Source of the DNA: Paracamarosporium sp. OC-R06-R3
Taxonomy: Eukaryota > Ascomycota > Dothideomycetes > Pleosporales > Didymosphaeriaceae
DNA length: 64,000 bases
Reading direction: 5' to 3'
NCBI GenBank assembly: GCA_019828545.1
Contig: JACVRA010000024.1
Coordinates: 248,001-312,000, forward strand
This document shows, one piece after another, positions 1 through 8,375 of the stretch (its first letter is position 1; each line of letters opens with the position of its first letter). A program made the translations under genes and the position numbers. Below the pieces are notes generated by a model. It worked only from the letters and a program-made list of their open reading frames with translations. It was not told where the DNA came from and made no database searches.

Positions 1-1
1 G

Positions 2-2346
2 TCCCCGTGTTATGCTGATGCTTCTCGTACACATCCCATCCGAAAGACTTCCGTAAATAAGACTGCAACGGTGACCCCAGTGGCAACACCGCAATTCAGG
101 AAGCTAGTAGGCTACGGAGATATTGATACGCCTTTGTTAGCGCCGGTTCCGAATGGTGAGCATCCAAGACTCTCATTGAAGACTATACTCATTACACGCC
201 AGCCCTACCATATAGCGACTCCACGGGCCCAGTCGCTCGATCTTCTACACCGAGCAATGTTTCCGGAGTTTACTGCCACGACTGCAAGAGCAACTTCGCG
301 TCTGAAGCTCTCTTCACCCGACACTGTCTATCTTGCTCAGTCCGAAGTCGTCCTATTGAACGAGTGGGCGCAGGTACAACTCAAGCTACTCAAAATCTCA
401 TCTCGACTGTACCAACCAAGATATCCTGTGGACTAGGCAGCTGCAAGAAGACCTTCCAGTCACAACATGCGTTAGATCAGCACCAGAGGCATGGTCACCA
501 CGGTTTGATATGTAGTATTGGCGGCTGCAAGAGGACCTTCCAGTTACAAGCCGCGCTGGATCAGCACCAAATCGATTGTCACCATGGCTTGGTATGCAGT
601 GTCGACGGCTGCAAAAGCAGTTTCCAGTCTCAGGGCGTGTTAGACCAACATAGGAAGGTATGTAGTATCGATGGCTGCAAAAGCAAGTTTCGGTCTCAAG
701 TCGCGTTAGACCACCATAGGAGGTCTATTCATATCTTGCTTTGCTACATCAACGATTGTGGAAAACCTTTCCAATCACAACACATGCTAAATCAGCACCA
801 ACAGGACAGTCACAACGGCTGGGTATGCGGTATCGATTCCTGCAAAAGCAGCTTCCAGTCTCAAGTCGCGTTAGACCACCATAGGAAGGATAGTCATATC
901 TTACTTTGCGGCATCGACGGCTGCGGAAAGCCTTTCCGCAATGAAGTGGAGCTGGTTCAGCATAAGAACGACAGTCACAGTGCCGCCAATGTAGGTATTG
1001 TTACGCAAGGCAGACAAGCACACCCTTCACCAGCTGCACCCCTCCAAGCTATCCACACATTGCCTCCCGCAGTAGCCCATTCTGGACCAACGTCTTCGAC
1101 TGATGCCTCTGAGAGCTTGACCAAGTGCGGCGTAGGCGGCTGCCAGAAGACTTTTCGGTCGGTAGCTGGGTTGAACCAACACAAGATCGATAGTCATGGA
1201 GTTGGTGGTCAAGGCCTGGATCTACATGGAAGGGACTCTTGGATGCTTACTCAGAACGCCCGCAATCAGCTTCGAGACGCAGGACTCCTTCGTTCTTCAG
1301 GAGCCACTCCTCAGCAAGCACGACGCCCTCCTATCAATAGTGGACGTAGTGCTCCTCTGCCTGTAGTGAATTTACCTAGGCATCAATCTCGGTCTGGTCC
1401 GATACCTACATCAATAGTGCCGGCCAGCACTTCCTCCGGTCATTTTATAGGAGGACCAGCCGAAGTAGAGCAAGCCAACGAACTTCAGGGAAAAATTATG
1501 CGCATGCTCATCACTGCGGATATTACTGTACAGCATGGCGGCAAGATTGTTTACGACGGTGTAGGTTGGGTCCGCATTGGCGTGGCTAGGCAGAACGAGG
1601 TCGCCATAATGTTCGATCAGCTCGTCCATTTACGCAAATTGAGCAAGCAGGGTCAAGCAAAGCAGCACGTCTCGCCTCCAAAGGCATTCGAAGCGGACTT
1701 CATTGGCGATTATCCTGGTTCGGACTTCGAACAGCTACCTGAACCGCGACATGGAAGCCTTGATGTCGTTGTCTTGTGCTGCAGCAAGGTCATGTTGGAG
1801 AATCGCCTCGAAGAGGTGGTTAAAATAGCTGCAGTTGATGTTTTGACTGGACGCCCGCTTCTAAATTATCTTGTTTGCACCGATCCAGGAGAGACAGTCC
1901 GAGACTGGCGCACAAACGTTACCGGTCTCTCGGCGTTTCAAAACTTCGAGGACGCCCGAGCTCAGAAATTCAAGATCCTCAAAGGCTGGAAAGCCGCTCG
2001 CACTGCAATTGGCAAGTTTGTCGATGAAAATACTATCCTCCTCGGTTACAACTTGCGTAGTGATCTTGATGCGCTTCGGATAAGGCATGGACGATGTGTT
2101 GATCTGATCAAGTGCATCGAGAAGGCTGCAGATTATCGCCCGTTGTCTAGACAGCAACTTCGACTTGAAACCCTCTTGCGCGATCTGTCCCAATTACAAC
2201 TTCGGCCCGACCCTTTCGGGCGTGACTGTCTCCAAGATGCGTTCGCTGTACGGGAGCTCGCTCTCTGGTCTATCAAGCAGAACGATCAGTTTGTCAAGTA
2301 CATCAAGCAGAAGTCGCTCGACTACCAGAGGGTGTCGGGCTTGTGA
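2..2346 (+). CDS. C2H2 zinc-finger array protein with degenerate RNase H-like exonuclease domain (5' partial)
   Basis: Exons <2-155 and 203-2346; the intron 156-202 (47 bp, GTGAGC...CCAG) joins two open frames exactly. No in-frame ATG is seen, so the start lies before the window. The N-terminal part carries a lone finger (near 271-330), then about seven tandem C-X4-C-X12-H-X4/5-H fingers (427-985), each 27-28 residues with a C-X4-C-K-x-x-F core, and one more finger at about 1123-1200. A low-complexity linker leads to a C-terminal domain of about 190 residues (from about 1750) resembling the REXO4/ISG20 DEDDh exonucleases: DVLTGRPLLNYLV, ILLGYNLRSDLDALR and DCLQDAFAVREL. The first D-x-E motif is replaced by LCCSK and the late His by Arg, so nuclease activity is doubtful. 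Nucleic-acid binding is likely; the biological role is unknown. Confidence 0.8.
427..985 (+). repeat. Tandem C2H2 finger repeats, about 84 bp per unit
   Basis: This is the DNA of the tandem finger array. The recurring core encodes C-x4-C-K-x-x-F-x-S-Q-x-x-L-D-x-H. Units are close copies of each other, for example those at about 595-650, 655-735 and 829-900. The unit at about 595-654 is cut short: it runs straight into the next Cys and lacks its second zinc-binding His. This suggests recent unequal duplication and deletion inside the array. Confidence 0.8.
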
Positions 2347-2830
2347 TTAACTTTACGAAGCTTTGACAATGGTTCACAAACGTGTCGTGAGTTGCTCTAG
2401 AATATGGGCCAGCAAAGTTGTTGACAGTCTCGAGGAATCCAAAAAAGGAAAATTGCACGAAACTCGAGACAATACCAGACAAAAAGGGGAGATGGTATAC
2501 CACGTTTGGAGGAACTAAGATTAGCACTTTGAGCGACAGCTAAGGTTGTTTTGCGATGAGATGGCTTACAGATCGAGCACGCCATCGTGTAGTAATCATT
2601 CTGAAAAAAAAAAAACAGTGTGCCTTGGCTCCTGCATGCAATTCACTTGTGCAAAACAACCGATACCGTACGATGACCTTTCTCACTAGGCAGCCCAGAA
2701 ATGCATGTTGCTGTGCTTTACACATGACATTAACCTATTCTATGGACACATACACTAGTCGTGCGACAACATCAACTACTGTAGCTCTATTTGCTCTCTC
2801 ATTCCCATTACCTCACTTTAGGTGCTAAGA
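2347..2830. other. Intergenic, convergent 3' ends
   Basis: This gap lies between the finger protein and the converging SHB17-like gene. It holds an A-run at about 2605-2616. No coding exon, RNA gene or repeat is recognised. Confidence 0.5.
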
Positions 2831-3610
2831 TTACGCCTTCTTTTCTTCTTGCTCCTTCTCCACAACGTCCACCACAAACGCACCCCCCAGCAATATAGCT
2901 GGCTCCTCGATATTGTGATGCTCGTAGCTCAACGTCCCAACACCACCCGCTTCGAGTATCAAGCTCGGATTATCCCTCAACTCCTTGCCCACCCACCTCG
3001 CGGCAAACGCCCTCAATATATGCCCATGCGCCACAATCAACACATCATTCGGCCCCGTCTTATTGCTACCTCTCCACCCCGCGCCCTTGCCAAATCTCCC
3101 CTCGTGAAACCGCTTCCGCAAGTCAGCAATCAGCGCGTCCAGCCGCCGTGTGACGTCCTCGGGCGATTCACCCCCGGGACATCCATCGCGCCAGATATCC
3201 CAGTCTTCGCCCAGACCCTGCTCCTTCCTCAGCTCGCGTATCCGCTTGCTCGTCAGGCCCTCGTAGTCTCCATAGTTCCACTCTGCAATGCCCTCGGTGA
3301 TTTGTATCGGGGCAAGCGTGCGGATCTCTTTGTCCTTCTTCTGCTCTTCGTGCTTCCAGGGGTAGCGCTCGCGGCAGCCGAGGTCGAGCAGCTCAAGGGT
3401 GTGTTGTGCGCGGTGCCGCGGCGAGACGTAGATGTTTGCGAGGTTTCCTGGGACGATGAGGCGGTCGTCGCCGACGAGGGCTTTGCCTGTGGCGCGCACG
3501 CGCGACTCGCCGTTGGAGGTCAGCGGGAGCTCCGTGGTGCCTGTGTGTCTGCCATTGAGGGACCATTCTGTTTCGCCATGACGTATTATGAAGACGCGTG
3601 GATCGGGCAT
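2831..3610 (-). CDS. SHB17: Sedoheptulose-1,7-bisphosphatase-like histidine phosphatase
   Basis: Intronless, 259 residues, starting at the ATG at 3610. It belongs to the histidine phosphatase (phosphoglycerate mutase-like) superfamily. The phosphohistidine loop RHGETEW is at residues 10-16, followed by SPRHRAQHT, EWNYGDYEGL, WRDGCPGGES and the second catalytic His in VAHGHILRAF. The end reads AGGVGTLSYEHHNIEEPA. These blocks and the length match yeast Shb17, which hydrolyses sedoheptulose-1,7-bisphosphate in riboneogenesis linked to the pentose phosphate pathway. No targeting signal is seen, so it is probably cytosolic. The C-terminus is Lys/Glu-rich. The family assignment is firm; the exact substrate is inferred from similarity remembered for the yeast enzyme. 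Confidence 0.87.
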   Translation of the reverse strand: MPDPRVFIIRHGETEWSLNGRHTGTTELPLTSNGESRVRATGKALVGDDRLIVPGNLANIYVSPRHRAQHTLELLDLGCRERYPWKHEEQKKDKEIRTLAPIQITEGIAEWNYGDYEGLTSKRIRELRKEQGLGEDWDIWRDGCPGGESPEDVTRRLDALIADLRKRFHEGRFGKGAGWRGSNKTGPNDVLIVAHGHILRAFAARWVGKELRDNPSLILEAGGVGTLSYEHHNIEEPAILLGGAFVVDVVEKEQEEKKA

Positions 3611-4046
3611 TGCTTCGGCGCGCGAGCAAGTGTGCGGTATTGAGACAGAGGGTATGGAACAGCGGATCTATTATGCTGAAAGGCGAGCTCAAAGAATTTG
3701 CGACGTCAATGCGGAAGGGCTAGGTACTATCAGAAGAGTAATTGGAAAGACAGAGAAGCTGGAACAGAAGAGAACTCGGAGGCGCGCGGGCGAAATTAAA
3801 TGAATATGACGACTTGAGCATGGGACGGGTGGGGGGGTAGCTTGTAGCTGTGCCCCACTACGATCCGCGGCATCTTGCATCTGTCAGAGCTCCGAGCTGT
3901 CTGGTCAGCTTTACTCAGCTGTTTACACCGACAACCCATGTATACAGACTTCGCAAAGAACAACCCCAGCCCATCGAGAGAAATCTTGGGGAACGTGCAC
4001 GTGGGGTAACGTGCGTCTGCACAGTACTATCTCCTCCACGCTCCAC
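3611..4046. other. Intergenic: upstream of SHB17-like, downstream of CBM1 gene
   Basis: This stretch holds the presumed promoter of the SHB17-like gene and the 3' region of the CBM1 gene. There is a short G run near 3830. No gene is recognised. Confidence 0.5.
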
Positions 4047-4820
4047 TTACTCATCAGCAATGCATTGGTAATAGAAATCTGATGTTCCATGTTAGCGACA
4101 GTTCATGGAGTCCGCGTAAACATACCATTCTGGTATTCACACTTGGCTCCGCTCTCACACTCCGTGCATCCGGTCCACGGCTTCCCATCCCAATAGCCCC
4201 CGCACTGGTAGTACAGTGGCACAGGGCACTTTGTACTACTCGGGCCTGACCCCTCAGTCTGTGTCTTCGTCGGCTTCTGCGATGACTTTGTAGTCTACAA
4301 CGCTCATTAGCAAAGCTTCAGGCACTCGAGGCTCTTCGTTGCAAAACTGTACAGCTACGAGATTCTCACCTTCGTAGGCGTCTCCGATGGTGGCGTATAC
4401 TTGGTTGTTGAACTCGTCTTCTTAGTGCTCGTCTCCGGTGGCGGTGTATATTTGGTCGTCGAACTTGTCTTCTTAGTCGTTTTGACACTGCTCGTCTCCG
4501 GTGGCTGGGTATATTTGCTAGTGGAGCTCGTCTTCTTAGTGGTGCTGGTTGTCTTAAGTGTAGACTGAGGTGTACTGGTTGGCTGGGGCCATCCTGAGGG
4601 CCATTGGAAGGTTGTGGGTGGGTAGTCGGTGCAGCGCGGACCAAGGCAGGTAATGGTATAAGTTATTTGTCCTTCGCCTTGTCGCTCTACCAAGTTGTTT
4701 GCTGGTATCTAGTTTGTCGATTAGATGATACCCCTCCTCACTAACGAGCGTGATGATACGCACTGCCAGGCATCCCGCGGAGAGCGCGGAAAAGAGAAGA
4801 AGCACTTTGTGCACAAGCAT
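4047..4820 (-). CDS. Small secreted CBM1 (cellulose-binding) protein with Ser/Thr/Pro repeat linker
   Basis: Four exons on the minus strand: 4764-4820, 4370-4708, 4126-4294 and 4047-4078; introns have GT-AG borders and exon lengths sum to 199 codons (198 residues). Exon 1 is exactly a 19-residue signal peptide (MLVHKVLLLFSALSAGCLA). Next comes a short Cys-containing region, then a linker with three to four copies of a KTSSTTKYTPPPET-like unit, expected to be heavily O-glycosylated. The C-terminal module (about 155-195) reads CPVPLYYQCGGYWDGK, PWTGCTECESGAKCEYQN and YYQC. This is the CBM1 pattern of spaced Cys and aromatic residues, whose last Cys lies in the 32-bp final exon. No catalytic domain is attached. 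It probably binds cellulose or chitin outside the cell, as an accessory or effector-like protein; the role is inferred. Confidence 0.85.
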
Positions 4821-6078
4821 TTCGTGTAACAGAGAGTCGCGGATGGGTTGAGGCAGTACAAATATTCCAGTACGCTCTCAGAAACACATGCAATGGTCGC
4901 GAAGTTATATGTGCTCGCATGTAAGCGCCAACACGTGTGGTGAGTTCTTGGAAGCTACCGTGTAAGCCCGTATACCAGCATTGGCCGGGCCCTTGATAGA
5001 TTGCTTCCCTCGCCTACATCTCGTATATGTACCTGCTAGAGTATAGGAAGCTCTAATCTTGTCCTCTGGGCTGACTGGAAGGGTCGCTCCGTAAGCGAGA
5101 GGGTATAGAAGTTATCAGTCGGCCTAGACTGAGTGACACGAGTAATGGGGAGCGGCCCGACGCAGGTGAGTGCAATATCGACCCGCGTGGCCTTTAATCC
5201 TGGTCACGGACAGGTCTAGGAACCACAGCCAAGTCATAAAGTCCAAGCACTCTCGGCCTTTTTATCACCTATCCTGGAAAACCACATACAGATCTTTGGG
5301 TTCAAGTCGCACGGCGATTATAATCATCTTGGTTAGGATGATGGTGCACAGATCCGGGTTTCAAGGTGCTGTGACTTGAGGTACCAAAACCTATTTTTGG
5401 TGATCATTCTTCCTGTGGGTTGGTACCAGTTTATCCGCATATTGATCAGGACGTAACCCCTGTAGAGGAGGTAGCGAGAACACCAGCGCGCATGGCGATA
5501 AGATGTCTACTAGGAGTGGAACGATCGTAGGCCAGAGTAGTGATATTTGTGAGGCTAAAGGCACTCGGTCGAGCTCGGCCAAATGGAAGAGTCATTGGGT
5601 GGTGGATACTCGCTTGAACCTTGAATGGAATGATGTCAAAAGAGTATTCATGAAGGATGGTAGGCTTTAATCAGATCGTAGAGATAAAATGATAGTCGAT
5701 TTGTTTGATGGGTGCGCAGTAGAAGGACAGAAGTGGAGTAGACACACACAAAATATGGTGGTGGGTCATTACACACCAAGCAGACTCGCGCAGTAGCTTT
5801 GAGAAGCCGGGATACGCCTCGCGTCTGAATCGTTGAAATAGCGCTCGTTGCAACACATTTCGTCTCCGGTCACCGCACTGCATGTTTTACTTGGTGTTGA
5901 CGCAGAGTTAGGTCTTCTTGCCGGGAATGAGCAACTTTAAAAGGCTGATCCGAGATGTGCTCTCTCGATCGGAGAGGCGCTATGGAGCACAACTCTGCTA
6001 TCCTTTGGGATTTCGTACGCCACATATATTGTTGTCTATCGCCCTTACGAGCGGGCATAAAGCGACATTGCTATCTCT
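4821..6078. other. Intergenic, no gene recognised
   Basis: About 1.26 kb with only short, unconvincing open frames. A stretch near 5305-5380 has a vaguely tRNA-like T-arm sequence but does not fold as a tRNA. The left part is the presumed promoter of the CBM1 gene. Confidence 0.45.
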
Positions 6079-6846
6079 TCACCTGTCCACAATGCTCACT
6101 GCGTCCGGGTGTGCTAACAAGTCGGCAACGCCAATCCATTTCCGGACAAGGATCGCGCCTGAGGGCTTAAGCTTGTGGTAGTAAGCATCTTCCTTCCCAA
6201 TGATCTCGAAGCCCCTCTTTTTATACCATTCCAGCCCGTCCTCGTTGGCTTCCCATACATGAGCGGTGACACACCTAACTCCGTGTAACTCGGAAGCCTT
6301 CGCAGCTACTTTCTGCAAAAGATGCGTAGCAATCCCATGCGATCGGTATGGGGCGAGCAGGCTAATTGTGGATATGTAGAGGTTCGCGGAGGGCAGGATG
6401 CGACACCGAATCGCACCCACCAGGCGAGGCTTCTCTGTTTTCAAAACGGGTGCGTCATTCAACGGGGCTGTGTGCCAAAGAGCCATGAGAGTGATACTGT
6501 GGAATGGCTCTTCCATGGACTCAGTGAAAAAGACGGCTGGGTACGAAACAGGAAGAGTCAAGGCGAGGATCCGCTTGAAGGATGGCATAAGCTCCTGCGT
6601 AAGCGGCACGAGTTCGACATTTGTAGGGAGTGGAGGCGCGGAGAACAGAGGAGCATTGGGTGGTTTTGGTGCCCAGTTACTGTCGCGCTCTTGAGTCGGA
6701 TCAGGAATGCGTCCAGTCCGTGATATGGTGGGTTCCGCTCGTTGTGCGAGAGGGACCGGCGGGGATGCTGAAGCTGAGCTGGGTTGGTCAGCTTTCATGA
6801 CTGTCGCCGGCTTCTTCAGCCATGCTGTTATAGAAGATTGAAGCAT
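6079..6846 (-). CDS. NAA50-like GNAT N-acetyltransferase
   Basis: Intronless, 255 residues, ATG at 6846. The first 75 residues are Pro/Ser-rich and look disordered. The GNAT fold follows: strand region VELVPLTQELMPSFKRI, substrate-side PVSYPAVFF, acetyl-CoA loop YRSHGIATHLL (R-x-x-G-x-A), then VTAHVWEANEDGLEWYKKRG and FEIIGKEDAYYHKLKPS. The PVSYP, E-A-N and FYxxxGF-to-YYxxL blocks match NAA50/NAT13 N-terminal acetyltransferases. The N-terminus MLQSSITAWLKKP resembles a PCNA-interacting (PIP-box-like) motif, an unusual lead for this family. It is divergent from the MIC19 gene. The GNAT call is firm; the NAA50 subtype is probable. Confidence 0.82.
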   Translation of the reverse strand: MLQSSITAWLKKPATVMKADQPSSASASPPVPLAQRAEPTISRTGRIPDPTQERDSNWAPKPPNAPLFSAPPLPTNVELVPLTQELMPSFKRILALTLPVSYPAVFFTESMEEPFHSITLMALWHTAPLNDAPVLKTEKPRLVGAIRCRILPSANLYISTISLLAPYRSHGIATHLLQKVAAKASELHGVRCVTAHVWEANEDGLEWYKKRGFEIIGKEDAYYHKLKPSGAILVRKWIGVADLLAHPDAVSIVDR

Positions 6847-7158
6847 GCTGCTGCGTGTGTAAACGCAGTTCCGATCCGGTCGTAATTAAAAGGTCAACTT
6901 ATTGGTCGCAGCGACAACATTGGCTTCGGAAGATGCTCAGCTACAGCAGCACTGAGAAATTCTTATGCTGATATCGCCGGTGGTCTGTTAGTGGAGTGTG
7001 TAAAGATATCACAGTACCGTGGTTGTGTACGCGAATTCGATGCGCGTTCAGGCTAAACCGCTCGTGTCATAGCGGCATCTCGCACTTGGCAGCCGCGATC
7101 CGACTTCTGCCAACTCAAGCAACCGCACCAAGGGCATCACGCATTGTCGAGCATCATC
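6847..7158. promoter_or_regulatory. Shared divergent promoter region, NAA50-like / MIC19
   Basis: 312 bp separate the two divergent start codons, so both promoters must lie here. No clear TATA box is seen. Confidence 0.4.
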
Positions 7159-7872
7159 ATGGGCGCCGAGAACTCGAAACCCTCCAGCGATGTCTCGCAG
7201 CATGTCTTCTCCTCGTACGTCTCCTCCTCAAGCGCCAATTGGCCCTGTCGCATGGCTCCCGGTGCTGACAACATTTTCCGCGCAGAGATACACCCGTCCG
7301 ATTTTCCAATGGCCTAGTCGATTCGCTGCAAAAGAACACACAGGTGAGAAGCGCTGCATCAGGATCTAAAAGAGCGGACAATTAACGTGTTGGCCCTCCA
7401 GACCGATTCTACCCGGTCCAAACAGCAAGAGCTCCAGTACCAGCAACGTCTGACGCAAGAACTCGAAAAGCTGCGCGAGAAAGAAGCTCAGAGCCTCTCC
7501 GACCTATCCAAAACCCTCTCCCACGATGTCGAACAGCCTGCCGAGCCCACCTCGCTCACCGAAAAGCTCAGCGACGTCACCGAGAAGATTAGCGACGTCA
7601 CCTCAAGCTCCGCTACTCTTGCCGAAAAGCAGAGACAGCAAGACATGAGCAACGCCAGCGTCACCAAGGAAATCGAGGCATTGAGGAAGAAGCTGGAAAC
7701 GCGGAAGAAGCTAGAGCAGGCAGACCCGCAGGTGAACAAGGCGAAGGAGGATGTTGTCGCGTGCTTGCGGTTGCACGACCGACGGCCGCTCGACTGCTGG
7801 AAAGAGGTGGAGATCTTCAAAAGGGAAGTAGGGCGACTGGAGAAGGATTTCGTGGAGAAGACGATAAGATGA
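7159..7872 (+). CDS. MIC19: MICOS complex subunit Mic19 (CHCH protein)
   Basis: Exons 7159-7214, 7286-7343 and 7402-7872; 194 residues. The start MGAENSKPS has Gly2 and Ser6, a likely N-myristoylation signal as known for Mic19. The next block DTPVRFSNGLVDSLQ, shared by fungal Mic19 proteins, is assembled only after splicing. A long coiled coil (about 45-150) follows. The C-terminal CHCH-type segment, about residues 155-190, has two Cys separated by ten residues (CLRLHDRRPLDC), as in yeast Mic19. In that family the Cys pair forms a disulfide after Mia40 import, and the protein helps hold cristae junctions at the inner membrane. The length is typical. The 5' end faces the NAA50-like gene across a 312-bp shared region. 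Confidence 0.9.
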
Positions 7873-8375
7873 TTGCGGTCAGATACCCGTCCTAAACCTA
7901 CGAGGAGGCTTTCAAAAGACTCCTGACCTTGTACAGATAAAATCCGTGTTACCAGTATTCCGCAAGACCATGAATATAAGACAGTTGTCCCTTCAATTCC
8001 CCGTGTTCTTTCGCGTGTACTGGTCCTACAAATCTCTTTTTGCCATGTCTATCTTCAAGTCCTTGCGACTTCCTCTCCAATGAGTTTTCTCGCGACATGG
8101 AACAGCACCTCTGCGCTATATCTGTCCATATGATTTCTTTTCACTTCTGGAAGATCTTTCTTTATTCACCTCTCACCTTTCACCCTCACCTTCACCACTA
8201 CTTTGCTCGCTTCGTGTTTGCAGCTAGACCTTACGAACTCGGCGCCACATGTCTATTACTTAGACATACTATCTTAGCTCCCACATGCGAATACTGACTC
8301 GATCGTATCTCTGTCTCTGCTCTCTTCATCTTCTCCGTCCTCCACTTATCCTAAGAGGCTAATTTCGCCGTCCAC
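7873..8375. other. Intergenic, pyrimidine-rich leader region before the RID-like gene
   Basis: The right part (about 8040-8370) is rich in C and T, as is common in fungal 5' leaders. No gene is recognised. Confidence 0.45.

Noticed and set aside
5300..5385. tRNA-like sequence with a GGTTCAAG-type B box and a GGGTTTCAAG downstream
   Set aside because: No acceptor stem pairs at the right distance, the D-arm is poor and no anticodon loop has the usual U33. Probably chance.
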